From the NCBI GenBank assembly GCA_009843635.1, contig VYDB01000030.1:1-35011 (forward strand): a DNA stretch of 35,011 nt. Direction: 5' to 3'. The DNA is from Gammaproteobacteria bacterium (GTDB lineage: Bacteria; Pseudomonadota; Gammaproteobacteria; Pseudomonadales; Azotimanducaceae). Position numbers and translations under genes: made by a program. This document shows positions 21,707-28,827 of this stretch, one piece after another; position 1 is the first letter of the stretch; each line of letters begins with the position of its first letter. Under the pieces are notes generated by a model. That model was given only the letters and a program-made list of their open reading frames with translations, ran no database searches and was not told where the DNA came from.

Positions 21707-23089
21707 TTGAGCCCCCAAAAGTTGGAAACGCAGCCCCTCTGGCGCTGGCCTGAACTGTGCCGGGCCCTTGACCTGCCGGAGCAGGACGGCCCTGACATTA
21801 CTGGCCTATGCATCGATTCCCGCCGCATCCAGCCCGGCGAGCTGTTCATCGCCCTCACCGGCGATCCGGGGCCTCGCTTTCATGCCTCCAGCCGCTCCGA
21901 GCGCGATGGCCACGACTATGTGGCCCACGCCTTCGAGCGCGGCGCTGCCGGGGCCTTGGTGCATCGGGAGGTTGCCGCCACCGGCCCCTTGCTGCGCGTT
22001 GACGATAGCCTCGATGGCCTTTGGGCGCTGGCCCGTGCCCGGCGGCAGGCGTTGGGCGGAGAGGTGGTTGCGGTCACCGGCAGCAGCGGCAAGACCACGG
22101 TCAAGACCCTGCTGGGGGCGGCGCTGGGTGCCTTCACCACTGCGGGCAGCCTGAACAATCATTTGGGTGTGCCTCTGTCCTTGGCGTCCGCGCCGGCTGG
22201 GGCCGAGTGTGCGGTATTTGAGGTCGGCACCAACCATCCTGGTGAGATTGAAACGCTTGCGCGGCTGGTTTCGCCCACCGTGGCCCTTGTGCTCAACGTG
22301 CATCCGGCCCATCGGGAGTTCTTTGCTGATCTGGATGCTATTCGCACAGAGAAGTTATCTATTTTCAAAGGGTTGCGGGATAAAGGTGTGCTGGTGCTTG
22401 AACAATCTCTTGGCAAGGCGGGGCTGCCGGGTGATCTGTCCACGCTTGCTTTTGGCGATGGGGAGGGCGCGGATTGCCGTCTGGTGCGCACCGAGGGTGA
22501 TCGTGCCATATATAAGGTGGACGGGCAGCGCATTGCGGCCCATGTGCCTGGTGGTGGCCCCCATCGGGCGCTGTCGGTGGCGGCGGTGCTTTGCGTGCTC
22601 AAGGCGTTGGGCCGGGAGCTCAGCGCGGCAACCGGTTTACCGGACAGCTTGATTCCCGGTGGGCGCGGCAGCGAACGGCGTTGCGGCGGGGTGGTGCTGG
22701 TGGATGACAGTTACAACGCCAATCCGGCCAGCATGCGCGCGGCGCTTTTGTACCTGCGCAATGATCGGGGGCGGACCATTGCGGTGCTGGGGGAGATGTT
22801 GGAGCTTGGGGCTGAGGGTGAGGCCTATCACCGGGGGCTGGCTGAGGCTTGCCGCCACATTGACCGGGTTGTGGCGGTGGGTGAGGGGATGCGGGTGCTT
22901 TATGAGGAGTTGGCTGGGTCCCAGCGCTGGGTTTGGCGGGAGCGGGCTGATGATGCGCTGCTTGAGGAGTTGGTTGGGGGCATTCGGGCTGGGGATCGGG
23001 TGTTGGTTAAGGGGTCTAATCGGGTGTTTTGGGCTAGGCAGTTTGCGGATCGGTTGGGTTCCGCATTGGAGGCTGAGGGGGGAGGTTAG
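21707..23089 (+). CDS. murF: UDP-N-acetylmuramoyl-tripeptide--D-alanyl-D-alanine ligase (MurF)
   Basis: A 460-residue Mur ligase that adds D-Ala-D-Ala to UDP-MurNAc-tripeptide in the cytoplasm, the last soluble step of the peptidoglycan stem. Visible motifs: an N-terminal 'GLCIDSRRIQPGELFIAL' substrate domain, the ATP loop 'VTGSSGKTTVK' (124-131), 'LNNHLGVPLSL', 'FEVGTNHPGEI' and 'DDSYNANPASMRAAL', all MurF-specific. Length is normal. The start is probably TTG 21707; a TTG at 21722 would also fit. It stands outside the usual murE-murF-mraY cluster, between tRNA-Ser and a convergent gene it overlaps by four bases. Its last third is unusually G/T-rich on the coding strand. Confidence 0.95.
   Translation: MSPQKLETQPLWRWPELCRALDLPEQDGPDITGLCIDSRRIQPGELFIALTGDPGPRFHASSRSERDGHDYVAHAFERGAAGALVHREVAATGPLLRVDDSLDGLWALARARRQALGGEVVAVTGSSGKTTVKTLLGAALGAFTTAGSLNNHLGVPLSLASAPAGAECAVFEVGTNHPGEIETLARLVSPTVALVLNVHPAHREFFADLDAIRTEKLSIFKGLRDKGVLVLEQSLGKAGLPGDLSTLAFGDGEGADCRLVRTEGDRAIYKVDGQRIAAHVPGGGPHRALSVAAVLCVLKALGRELSAATGLPDSLIPGGRGSERRCGGVVLVDDSYNANPASMRAALLYLRNDRGRTIAVLGEMLELGAEGEAYHRGLAEACRHIDRVVAVGEGMRVLYEELAGSQRWVWRERADDALLEELVGGIRAGDRVLVKGSNRVFWARQFADRLGSALEAEGGG
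22976..23000 (+). other. G-quadruplex-type motif inside murF
   Basis: Four G-runs of 5, 3, 4 and 3 bases are separated by loops of 5, 2 and 3 bases on the coding strand, which fits the standard quadruplex rule. It lies in a stretch (about 22,780-23,200) with strong excess of G and T on the plus strand. Confidence 0.5.
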
Positions 23090-23910
23090 TCTTCCTTTGG
23101 TGCTTCCAGCGCCGCAGTTGAGTTGTTGGGGAGTGGCGCGGCTGGGGTTCGGGATGACCAGGGGAGTAGGCGGTAGCCGGTGTGGGCTGAGAAATCCATG
23201 AATGGGTACTTGATGATCTGGAAGTAGGGGGAGTAGTCGAAGTCGCTCGGCACGCAGAGCTTGGGGTTGCGGCGGAACAGGCGCAGTTCGTCGCCTTCGC
23301 CTTGTTGCACTAGGGGCAGGATGGGGAACTGCACCGCGCCGAAGGCCTCCGCGATCATCGTTGAGCAGACGGTGCGCGTCTGTTTGCCGGGAAGCTGGCG
23401 GAACAGGCTCGAGCGCCAGCGGCGCGGCATCAGGGCCCAAGGCAGCAGGAAGCGCAGCAGGTCGAAGATCTGCCGCAGGTCGTAGCCCTTGCCGATCTGC
23501 TGGGCGGCGTGCATCAGCACCTGCTGCGCATCCGGGTGGGAGAGGCCCTGGGGCCGGCACAGGCGCACGTGATCGTCCTCGTACACGCTCAACGGCCGCA
23601 CCACGCAGCCTTCGCCGAGCATGCTCTCGATCACCAGGCGCTCGCTGGCCGGCAGGTCGGTGGCCTCGCGCACCAACCGCCGCCCTTCCGGGTCTTCGAT
23701 GTCGTAGAGGCGGCCGACGTAGAGCGCGGCATGGCACCAGGGGCTTTGGGTCACGGTCTTGACCACGGCGCTGGCCCGGCTGCGGCCTTCCACCAGCACC
23801 ACGTCGCAGGGCTTAAGCTCCTGGCAAAGCCGCTCGAAGTTGCTTAAGGGGATGGGTGCGGGCGGGCGCTGCCGGGTCAGCCAGCGGATGATGGGGCGGG
23901 ATAGCATCAA
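23086..23910 (-). CDS. Permuted NlpC/P60-type (YiiX/YebB-like) cysteine peptidase family protein
   Basis: A 274-residue protein. It follows the permuted papain-like NlpC/P60 plan: an N-terminal 'LKPCDVVLVEG' strand, then 'SPWCHAALYVG' with the likely catalytic His60, and in the C-terminal half 'RTVCSTMIAEAFGAV' with the likely nucleophile Cys182. Relatives act on lipids, peptidoglycan or acyl groups; the substrate is not known. No signal peptide is visible, but residues 151-161 ('LLRFLLPWALM') are hydrophobic. The C-terminal 20 residues are Ala/Pro-rich. It is divergent from moaA and overlaps the end of murF by four bases. Confidence 0.75.
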   Translation of the reverse strand: MMLSRPIIRWLTRQRPPAPIPLSNFERLCQELKPCDVVLVEGRSRASAVVKTVTQSPWCHAALYVGRLYDIEDPEGRRLVREATDLPASERLVIESMLGEGCVVRPLSVYEDDHVRLCRPQGLSHPDAQQVLMHAAQQIGKGYDLRQIFDLLRFLLPWALMPRRWRSSLFRQLPGKQTRTVCSTMIAEAFGAVQFPILPLVQQGEGDELRLFRRNPKLCVPSDFDYSPYFQIIKYPFMDFSAHTGYRLLPWSSRTPAAPLPNNSTAALEAPKED

Positions 23911-24010
23911 CTTTCGCGCAACCGGTACCCGTTTCGGGCTTCATCATGAAAAATTGTATTTTCCCCTGAGGCGCCGGAACAGGCATACTACACCACAGGT
24001 TAATCAGGGA

Positions 24011-24988
24011 ATGAACGGTTCGATGATCGTTGACGCCCACGGCCGCCGCTTCCGCAACCTGCGCATCAGCCTCACCGCGGCCTGCAACTACGCCTGCACC
24101 TACTGCGTGCCCAACGGCAAGCGGCTGCAAGCCGCGGTGCGGGAGTTGAGCGCTGAGGAGATGGGCGAGGCGGTGGAACTGCTCATCGAATCCGCCGGCA
24201 TCGAGAAGCTGCGCATCACCGGCGGCGAGCCGCTGCTGTCGCCGAAGTTCGACGCGCTGCTGCCGGTGGTCATGGCGCTGCCGCTGGAGGACGTGTCCCT
24301 CACCACCAATGGCCAGTTGCTGCCGCGCAAGGCAGATCTCATCATCGATGCGGGCGTGCGCCGCATCAACGTCAGCTTAGATACGCTCGACGCCAACGGC
24401 TTCCGAGCCATCGCCCGCAGCGGCGACCTCGCCACGGTGCTTGAAGGCATCGAGCGCATGCTGGAGGCCGGCATCCGGGTCAAGGTCAACATGGTGCCGA
24501 TGCGCACCCGCAACGCCAACCAGATCCTGCCCATGCTCGACTACTGCTTCGAGCGCGGCATCGAGCTGCGCTTCATCGAGTTGATGAAGATGGGCCACCT
24601 GCGGGCGGGTAACCAATACATCCAGGATTTCTACGGCATGGACGAAATCCTGGAGGATATCGGCCAGCGCTACGAGTTCACCCGCACCGATGCGCCCTTC
24701 GACTCCACCGCCGCCCGCTTCGAGGTGCCGGGCCGGGGCGTGTTCGGCATCATCGCCAACGAGAGCGAGCCCTTTTGCAGCACCTGCACGCGGCTGCGCC
24801 TGTCCTCCGACGGCTACCTGTACGGCTGCCTCTCCAACGCTCGCCGCCACGACTTGCGCCCGGTGCTGGAATCGCCGCGCCCGCAAGCCCTGGCCCGCCT
24901 GCGGCAACTGCTGACCCGGGCCCTAGGCGACAAGCAGAGCCTCAGCTTCCGCGGCGAGGTCACGGTGATGAAGTTCATCGGCGGGTGA
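24011..24988 (+). CDS. moaA: GTP 3',8-cyclase MoaA (radical SAM, molybdopterin biosynthesis)
   Basis: A 325-residue radical SAM enzyme that turns GTP into the first molybdopterin precursor. The N-terminal cluster motif is C-x3-C-x2-C (Cys25, Cys29, Cys32), followed by 'RITGGEPLL'. The second 4Fe-4S cluster, which binds GTP, is given by Cys256, Cys259 and Cys273 ('FCSTCTRLRLSSDGYLYGCL'). The chain ends in the double glycine needed for activity. A longer frame goes up to 23759, but that part overlaps the opposite gene; ATG 24011 or ATG 24023 is the likely start, AGGGA lying just before the first. Its neighbour DUF1285 overlaps its stop by four bases, and a molybdenum enzyme operon lies 2.4 kb away. 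Confidence 0.9.
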   Translation: MNGSMIVDAHGRRFRNLRISLTAACNYACTYCVPNGKRLQAAVRELSAEEMGEAVELLIESAGIEKLRITGGEPLLSPKFDALLPVVMALPLEDVSLTTNGQLLPRKADLIIDAGVRRINVSLDTLDANGFRAIARSGDLATVLEGIERMLEAGIRVKVNMVPMRTRNANQILPMLDYCFERGIELRFIELMKMGHLRAGNQYIQDFYGMDEILEDIGQRYEFTRTDAPFDSTAARFEVPGRGVFGIIANESEPFCSTCTRLRLSSDGYLYGCLSNARRHDLRPVLESPRPQALARLRQLLTRALGDKQSLSFRGEVTVMKFIGG

Positions 24989-25575
24989 GCGGCGGCGCCC
25001 AAGCCAACAGCGGGGTTCAAGCCCGTTCAGCCCCCGCCGATTCGCTCTCGCCCTTTGCCGAGCTGTTGCAAATGCAGGCTGATCGGCGCCTGCCGCCAGT
25101 GGCCAACTGGCATCCCACCCGCGAAGGCGAAATCGACATCCGCGTGGACCGCGAGGGCGTCTGGCACCACGAGGGCGCGCGCTTCGAGCGGACGGCGCTG
25201 GTGCGCCTGTTCACCAGCATCCTGCGCAAGGAGGAGGGCGGCTACTTTTTGGTGACGCCCCAAGAGAAGCTGCGCATCACCGTCGAGGACGCGCCGCTGC
25301 TGGCGGTGGAGTGCGAGTGCGCGGGGCAGGGCGGCGACCAGGAGATCCTGCTGCGCACCCAAACCGATGACGTGGTGCGCCTCGATGCGGAGCATGCCTT
25401 CTGGCTGCTTGAGGGTCCGCTGGGCCCTCGGCCCTACGTTCACGTGCGCGATGGCTTGAACGCCCTGGTCGCCAGGGCGCCCTACTACCAGTTGATCGAC
25501 CTCGCCGAAGAGGCGGATGGTCGCCTGTGGCTGCGTTCCGCCGGCGCCCGCTTCGATTTGGGGGCCAGCGAATGA
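24985..25575 (+). CDS. DUF1285 family protein
   Basis: A 196-residue protein starting at GTG 24985, inside the moaA stop region (GTGA overlap), so translation is coupled. The DUF1285 pattern is clear: 'GEIDIRVDREGVWHHEGARF', 'LVRLFTSILRKEEGGYFLVTPQEKLRITVEDAPLL', then repeated beta-strands. The function of the family is not known to me. Coupling to moaA is a positional fact; a role in cofactor metabolism would be inference. Confidence 0.88.
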   Translation: MSGGAQANSGVQARSAPADSLSPFAELLQMQADRRLPPVANWHPTREGEIDIRVDREGVWHHEGARFERTALVRLFTSILRKEEGGYFLVTPQEKLRITVEDAPLLAVECECAGQGGDQEILLRTQTDDVVRLDAEHAFWLLEGPLGPRPYVHVRDGLNALVARAPYYQLIDLAEEADGRLWLRSAGARFDLGASE

Positions 25576-25576
25576 G

Positions 25577-27223
25577 CTACATGTTGGGGTAGTTCGGCCC
25601 GCCGGCCCCTTCCGGCACCACCCAATTGATGTTCTGGGCCGGGTCCTTGATGTCGCAGGTCTTGCAGTGCACGCAGTTCTGGGCGTTGATCTGAAAGCGC
25701 GGCGCGCCGTTCTCCTGCACCACCTCGTAAACCCCCGCCGGGCAATAGCGTTGCGCGGGTTCGTCGAACTTGGGCAGGTTGTCGCGGATCGGCACCTCCG
25801 GGTCCGCCAGCGTCAGGTGGCAGGGCTGGTCCTCCTCGTGGTTGGTGTTGGAGAGGAACACGCTGGAGAGCTTGTCGAACGACAGCTTGCCGTCCGGCTT
25901 GGGGTAGTCGATTTGCGGCGCGTCAGCAGCGGGTTTGAGGGTGGCGTGGTCGGGCACCTGGTCTTGGAGCGTCCAAGGGGTTTTGCCGCCGATGAGCTGC
26001 TCGGCGAAGGAGTAGGCGGAGCCGAAGAAGATGCCGAGCTTGTGCCAGGCCGGCCCGGCGTTGCGGGTGGAACGCAGTTCTTTGTGCAGCCAAGACGCCT
26101 CGAAGCGTTGCTGCAGATCCACTTCGGTGCCCGCCTCGCCGCGCTGCAGGGCGGCGAACACCGCTTCGGCGCCGAGCATGCCGGACTTCATCGCCGTGTG
26201 GCTGCCCTTGACCTTGAGCACGTTCAGGAAGCCGGCGTCGTCGCCCACTAGGGCCGCGCCCGGCACGGTCAGCTTGGGCAGTGCCTGCAGGCCGCCCTTG
26301 ACGATGGCCCGGGCGCCGTAGGAGACGCGGGTGCCGCCTTCGAGCTGGTCGGCAATCAGCGGGTGGTGCTTCCAGCGCTGCATCTCGTCGAAGGGGCTTA
26401 AGTGGGGGTTGGCGTAGCACAGGTCAACGATCAGGCCGAGGGAGACTTGGTTGTTGTCCAAGTGATAAAGGAAGCTGCCGCCGGTGGTGCCTGCCAAGCG
26501 GCCCAGCGGCCAGCCGAGGGCGTGCAGGATGCGCCCCGGCTCGTGCTTGGCGGGGTCGATGTCCCACAGTTCCTTGAGGCCGATGCCGTAGTGCTGGGTG
26601 CCGCTGTTCTCGCGCAGGCCGAACTTGGCCATGAGCTGCTTGCCGAGGTGGCCCCGGCAGCCTTCGGCGAACAGGGTGTACTTGGCGTGCAGTTCGTAGC
26701 CCGGCTCGTGGGTGTCCTTGGGCGCACCGTCCTTGCCGATGCCCATGTCGCCGGTGGCGACCCCCTTGACGCTGCCGTCGTCGTTGTAGAGCACTTCGCT
26801 GGCGGCGAAGCCGGGGAAGACGTTGACGCCCATTTCCTCCGCCTGCTCGCCCAGCCAGCGGCACAGGTTGCCCAGCGATATGGCGTAGTTGCCCTTGTTG
26901 TGAATGGGGCGCGGGATGATCAGGCGGGGCAGGGGGATGCGCGCCTTGGCGCTGGTCAGCATGTAGTACTCGTCGCTGGTGACCGGCGTGGTCACCGGGG
27001 CGCCCATGGATTGCCAATCCGGCAGCAGCTCGTTGAGCGACTTGGGATCGAGAATGGCCCCGGAAAGAATGTGCGCCCCGACCTCGCTGCCCTTCTCAAC
27101 GAGGCAGACGGAAACATCCTCGCCAGCCTCCGCCCCAAGCTGCATCAACCGGATGGCCGCCGACAGCCCCGCAGGCCCACCCCCGACGATCACCACGTCG
27201 AATTCCATGGACTCACGCTGCAT
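25577..27223 (-). CDS. Electron transfer flavoprotein-ubiquinone oxidoreductase
   Basis: A 548-residue ETF-QO, a membrane-bound flavoprotein that takes electrons from ETF and gives them to ubiquinone. Motifs: the FAD fold 'DVVIVGGGPAGLSAA' at the start, 'VGAHILSGAILDP', the ubiquinone-side 'GTTGGSFLYHL' and 'LVGDDAGFLN' region, and a C-terminal ferredoxin domain with one cysteine in 'RYCPAGVYE' and three in 'NCVHCKTCDIKDP'. The chosen ATG at 27223 has GGAGG five bases upstream; the ATG at 27253 would precede the transcript start predicted from the -10 box at 27254-27259. It is monocistronic and ends one base from the convergent DUF1285 gene. Confidence 0.95.
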   Translation of the reverse strand: MQRESMEFDVVIVGGGPAGLSAAIRLMQLGAEAGEDVSVCLVEKGSEVGAHILSGAILDPKSLNELLPDWQSMGAPVTTPVTSDEYYMLTSAKARIPLPRLIIPRPIHNKGNYAISLGNLCRWLGEQAEEMGVNVFPGFAASEVLYNDDGSVKGVATGDMGIGKDGAPKDTHEPGYELHAKYTLFAEGCRGHLGKQLMAKFGLRENSGTQHYGIGLKELWDIDPAKHEPGRILHALGWPLGRLAGTTGGSFLYHLDNNQVSLGLIVDLCYANPHLSPFDEMQRWKHHPLIADQLEGGTRVSYGARAIVKGGLQALPKLTVPGAALVGDDAGFLNVLKVKGSHTAMKSGMLGAEAVFAALQRGEAGTEVDLQQRFEASWLHKELRSTRNAGPAWHKLGIFFGSAYSFAEQLIGGKTPWTLQDQVPDHATLKPAADAPQIDYPKPDGKLSFDKLSSVFLSNTNHEEDQPCHLTLADPEVPIRDNLPKFDEPAQRYCPAGVYEVVQENGAPRFQINAQNCVHCKTCDIKDPAQNINWVVPEGAGGPNYPNM

Positions 27224-27253
27224 AGGGGCCTCCAAGACGTTTGCAATGGCCAA

Positions 27254-27259
27254 ATTATA
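27254..27259 (-). promoter_or_regulatory. -10 box of the ETF-QO gene
   Basis: A perfect TATAAT on the minus strand predicts a transcript start near 27,247. This supports the ATG at 27223 as the real start. No strong -35 box is seen. Confidence 0.45.
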
Positions 27260-27418
27260 GCGCCGTTGACGATCTGCCCTCGATTTGAAACGGAGTGCTC
27301 CTTGGGAGCCTTGGCAATGCCTATTCTTTTCTGATTCTGTGATACATTGCGCCCCCCGAAGAGCGGCAGTGCTTGACGCCGCTCGGGCTCAACATCCGAA
27401 ATCTAACAGGGAGGATTC

Positions 27419-28297
27419 ATGGGCGAATTTGCCTACGTGGCCCCGCGCAGTGTCGCTGATGCCGTCGGCGTTCTGCAGGACCATGCCAACAACGGGCGGC
27501 GTGCCCAGGTTCTGGCGGGCGGCACCGATCTGCTGGTGCAGTTGCGCGGCTTGGACAAGGCGCCGCGCACCATCGTCGACGTCAAGAAGATCGAAGAGAC
27601 CAACCGCCTGGACATCGGCGGCGATGAAATCTACATCGGCGCGGCCATCCCCAGCGCCATCCTGAACGAGAACGAGGAACTGAAATCCCTCCTGCCGGGC
27701 CTGATCGAATCGGCGGACCTCATCGGCTCCACCCAGATCCAGGGCCGCGCCTCCTTGGGCGGCAATCTGTGCAACTCATCGCCCGCCGCCGACACCATTC
27801 CCGCCATGATCGCCGACCGCGGCATCTGCGTCATCGCCGGCAGCGGCGGCGAGCGGGAAGTGCCGGTGGAGGATTTCTGCACCGGCGTGGGCACCAACGT
27901 CATGACCGGCGATGAATTCCTGCTCGGCCTGAAGTTCCCGCGCCCGCCGGCCAACACCGGCGACGCCTACCTGCGCTTCATCCCCCGCACCGAGATGGAC
28001 ATCGCCGTGGCCGGCGCCGGCGTCAGCGTCACGCTGGACGGCAGCGGCACCTGCACGGCGGCCCGGGTGGGCATCGGCGCCGTGGCCCCGACTCCGCTGC
28101 TGGTGGCCGATGCCGCCGCAGCGTTGGTCGGCACCACAGTGGATGACGAGGCGCTAGCCGCCGCCGGCGCCGCCTGTTCGGCCGCCGCTTCCCCCATCAC
28201 CGACAAGCGCGGCACCGTCGAATACCGGCGCAAGGTCGTCGCCGTCCTTTGCCGGCGCGCCGGGGCCATCGCCCGCGACCGCGCCTTGGCCGCTTAG
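27419..28297 (+). CDS. Molybdenum hydroxylase, FAD-binding medium subunit
   Basis: A 292-residue subunit of the xanthine dehydrogenase/CO dehydrogenase (CoxM, CutM) type. The first FAD loop is 'LAGGTDLLVQL' (from about 32), the second 'GSTQIQGRASLGGNLCNSSPAAD' (103-125), both typical. It passes electrons from the iron-sulphur subunit to an acceptor. A strong ribosome-binding site (GGGAGGA) precedes the ATG. It is the first gene of a medium-small-large operon; the small subunit starts 13 bases after its stop. Confidence 0.93.
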   Translation: MGEFAYVAPRSVADAVGVLQDHANNGRRAQVLAGGTDLLVQLRGLDKAPRTIVDVKKIEETNRLDIGGDEIYIGAAIPSAILNENEELKSLLPGLIESADLIGSTQIQGRASLGGNLCNSSPAADTIPAMIADRGICVIAGSGGEREVPVEDFCTGVGTNVMTGDEFLLGLKFPRPPANTGDAYLRFIPRTEMDIAVAGAGVSVTLDGSGTCTAARVGIGAVAPTPLLVADAAAALVGTTVDDEALAAAGAACSAAASPITDKRGTVEYRRKVVAVLCRRAGAIARDRALAA

Positions 28298-28310
28298 GAG
28301 AATTACCCCC

Positions 28311-28790
28311 ATGAGCAAAATGCACATCCGCACCACCATCAACGGCGACCAGGTCGATTTTCTCGGCTCGCCGCAACAGTCCCTGCTCGACGCGCTGCGC
28401 GACGAGGTGGGCAAGCTCGGCACCAAGGAAGGCTGCGGCACCGGCGACTGCGGTGCCTGCTCGGTGATCGTCGATGGCCGCTTGGTCTGCTCCTGCCTGA
28501 TGCTGGCCGCGGAGGCCGAAGGGGCCGAGATCACCACCATTGAAGGCATCGCTGAGGGCGACGGCCTGCATCCCATTCAAGAGAAGTTCCTTGAGCACGC
28601 GGCCCTGCAGTGCGGCGTCTGCACGCCCGGCTTCATCGTCGCCACCAAGGCGCTGCTCGACCGCAACCCGGACCCCGACGAGCGCACCATCCGCTATTGG
28701 CTGGCTGGCAACCTGTGTCGGTGCACCGGCTACGACAAGATCGTTCGGGCGGTGCAGGATGCCGCCCAGGAACTCGCCCACGAGGCATGA
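28311..28790 (+). CDS. Molybdenum hydroxylase, [2Fe-2S] small subunit
   Basis: A 159-residue iron-sulphur subunit (CoxS/CutS type). Two 2Fe-2S clusters are encoded: the plant-ferredoxin-like one by Cys42, Cys47, Cys50 and a cysteine at 60-62, and the proximal one by 'QCGVCTPGF' (Cys101, Cys104) and 'NLCRCTGY' (Cys136, Cys138). It relays electrons from the molybdenum site to FAD. AGGAGA precedes the ATG. Confidence 0.95.
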   Translation: MSKMHIRTTINGDQVDFLGSPQQSLLDALRDEVGKLGTKEGCGTGDCGACSVIVDGRLVCSCLMLAAEAEGAEITTIEGIAEGDGLHPIQEKFLEHAALQCGVCTPGFIVATKALLDRNPDPDERTIRYWLAGNLCRCTGYDKIVRAVQDAAQELAHEA

Positions 28791-28827
28791 TTGAACTGAA
28801 ATTGATACGTCCAACAGGAGGTCGTAA

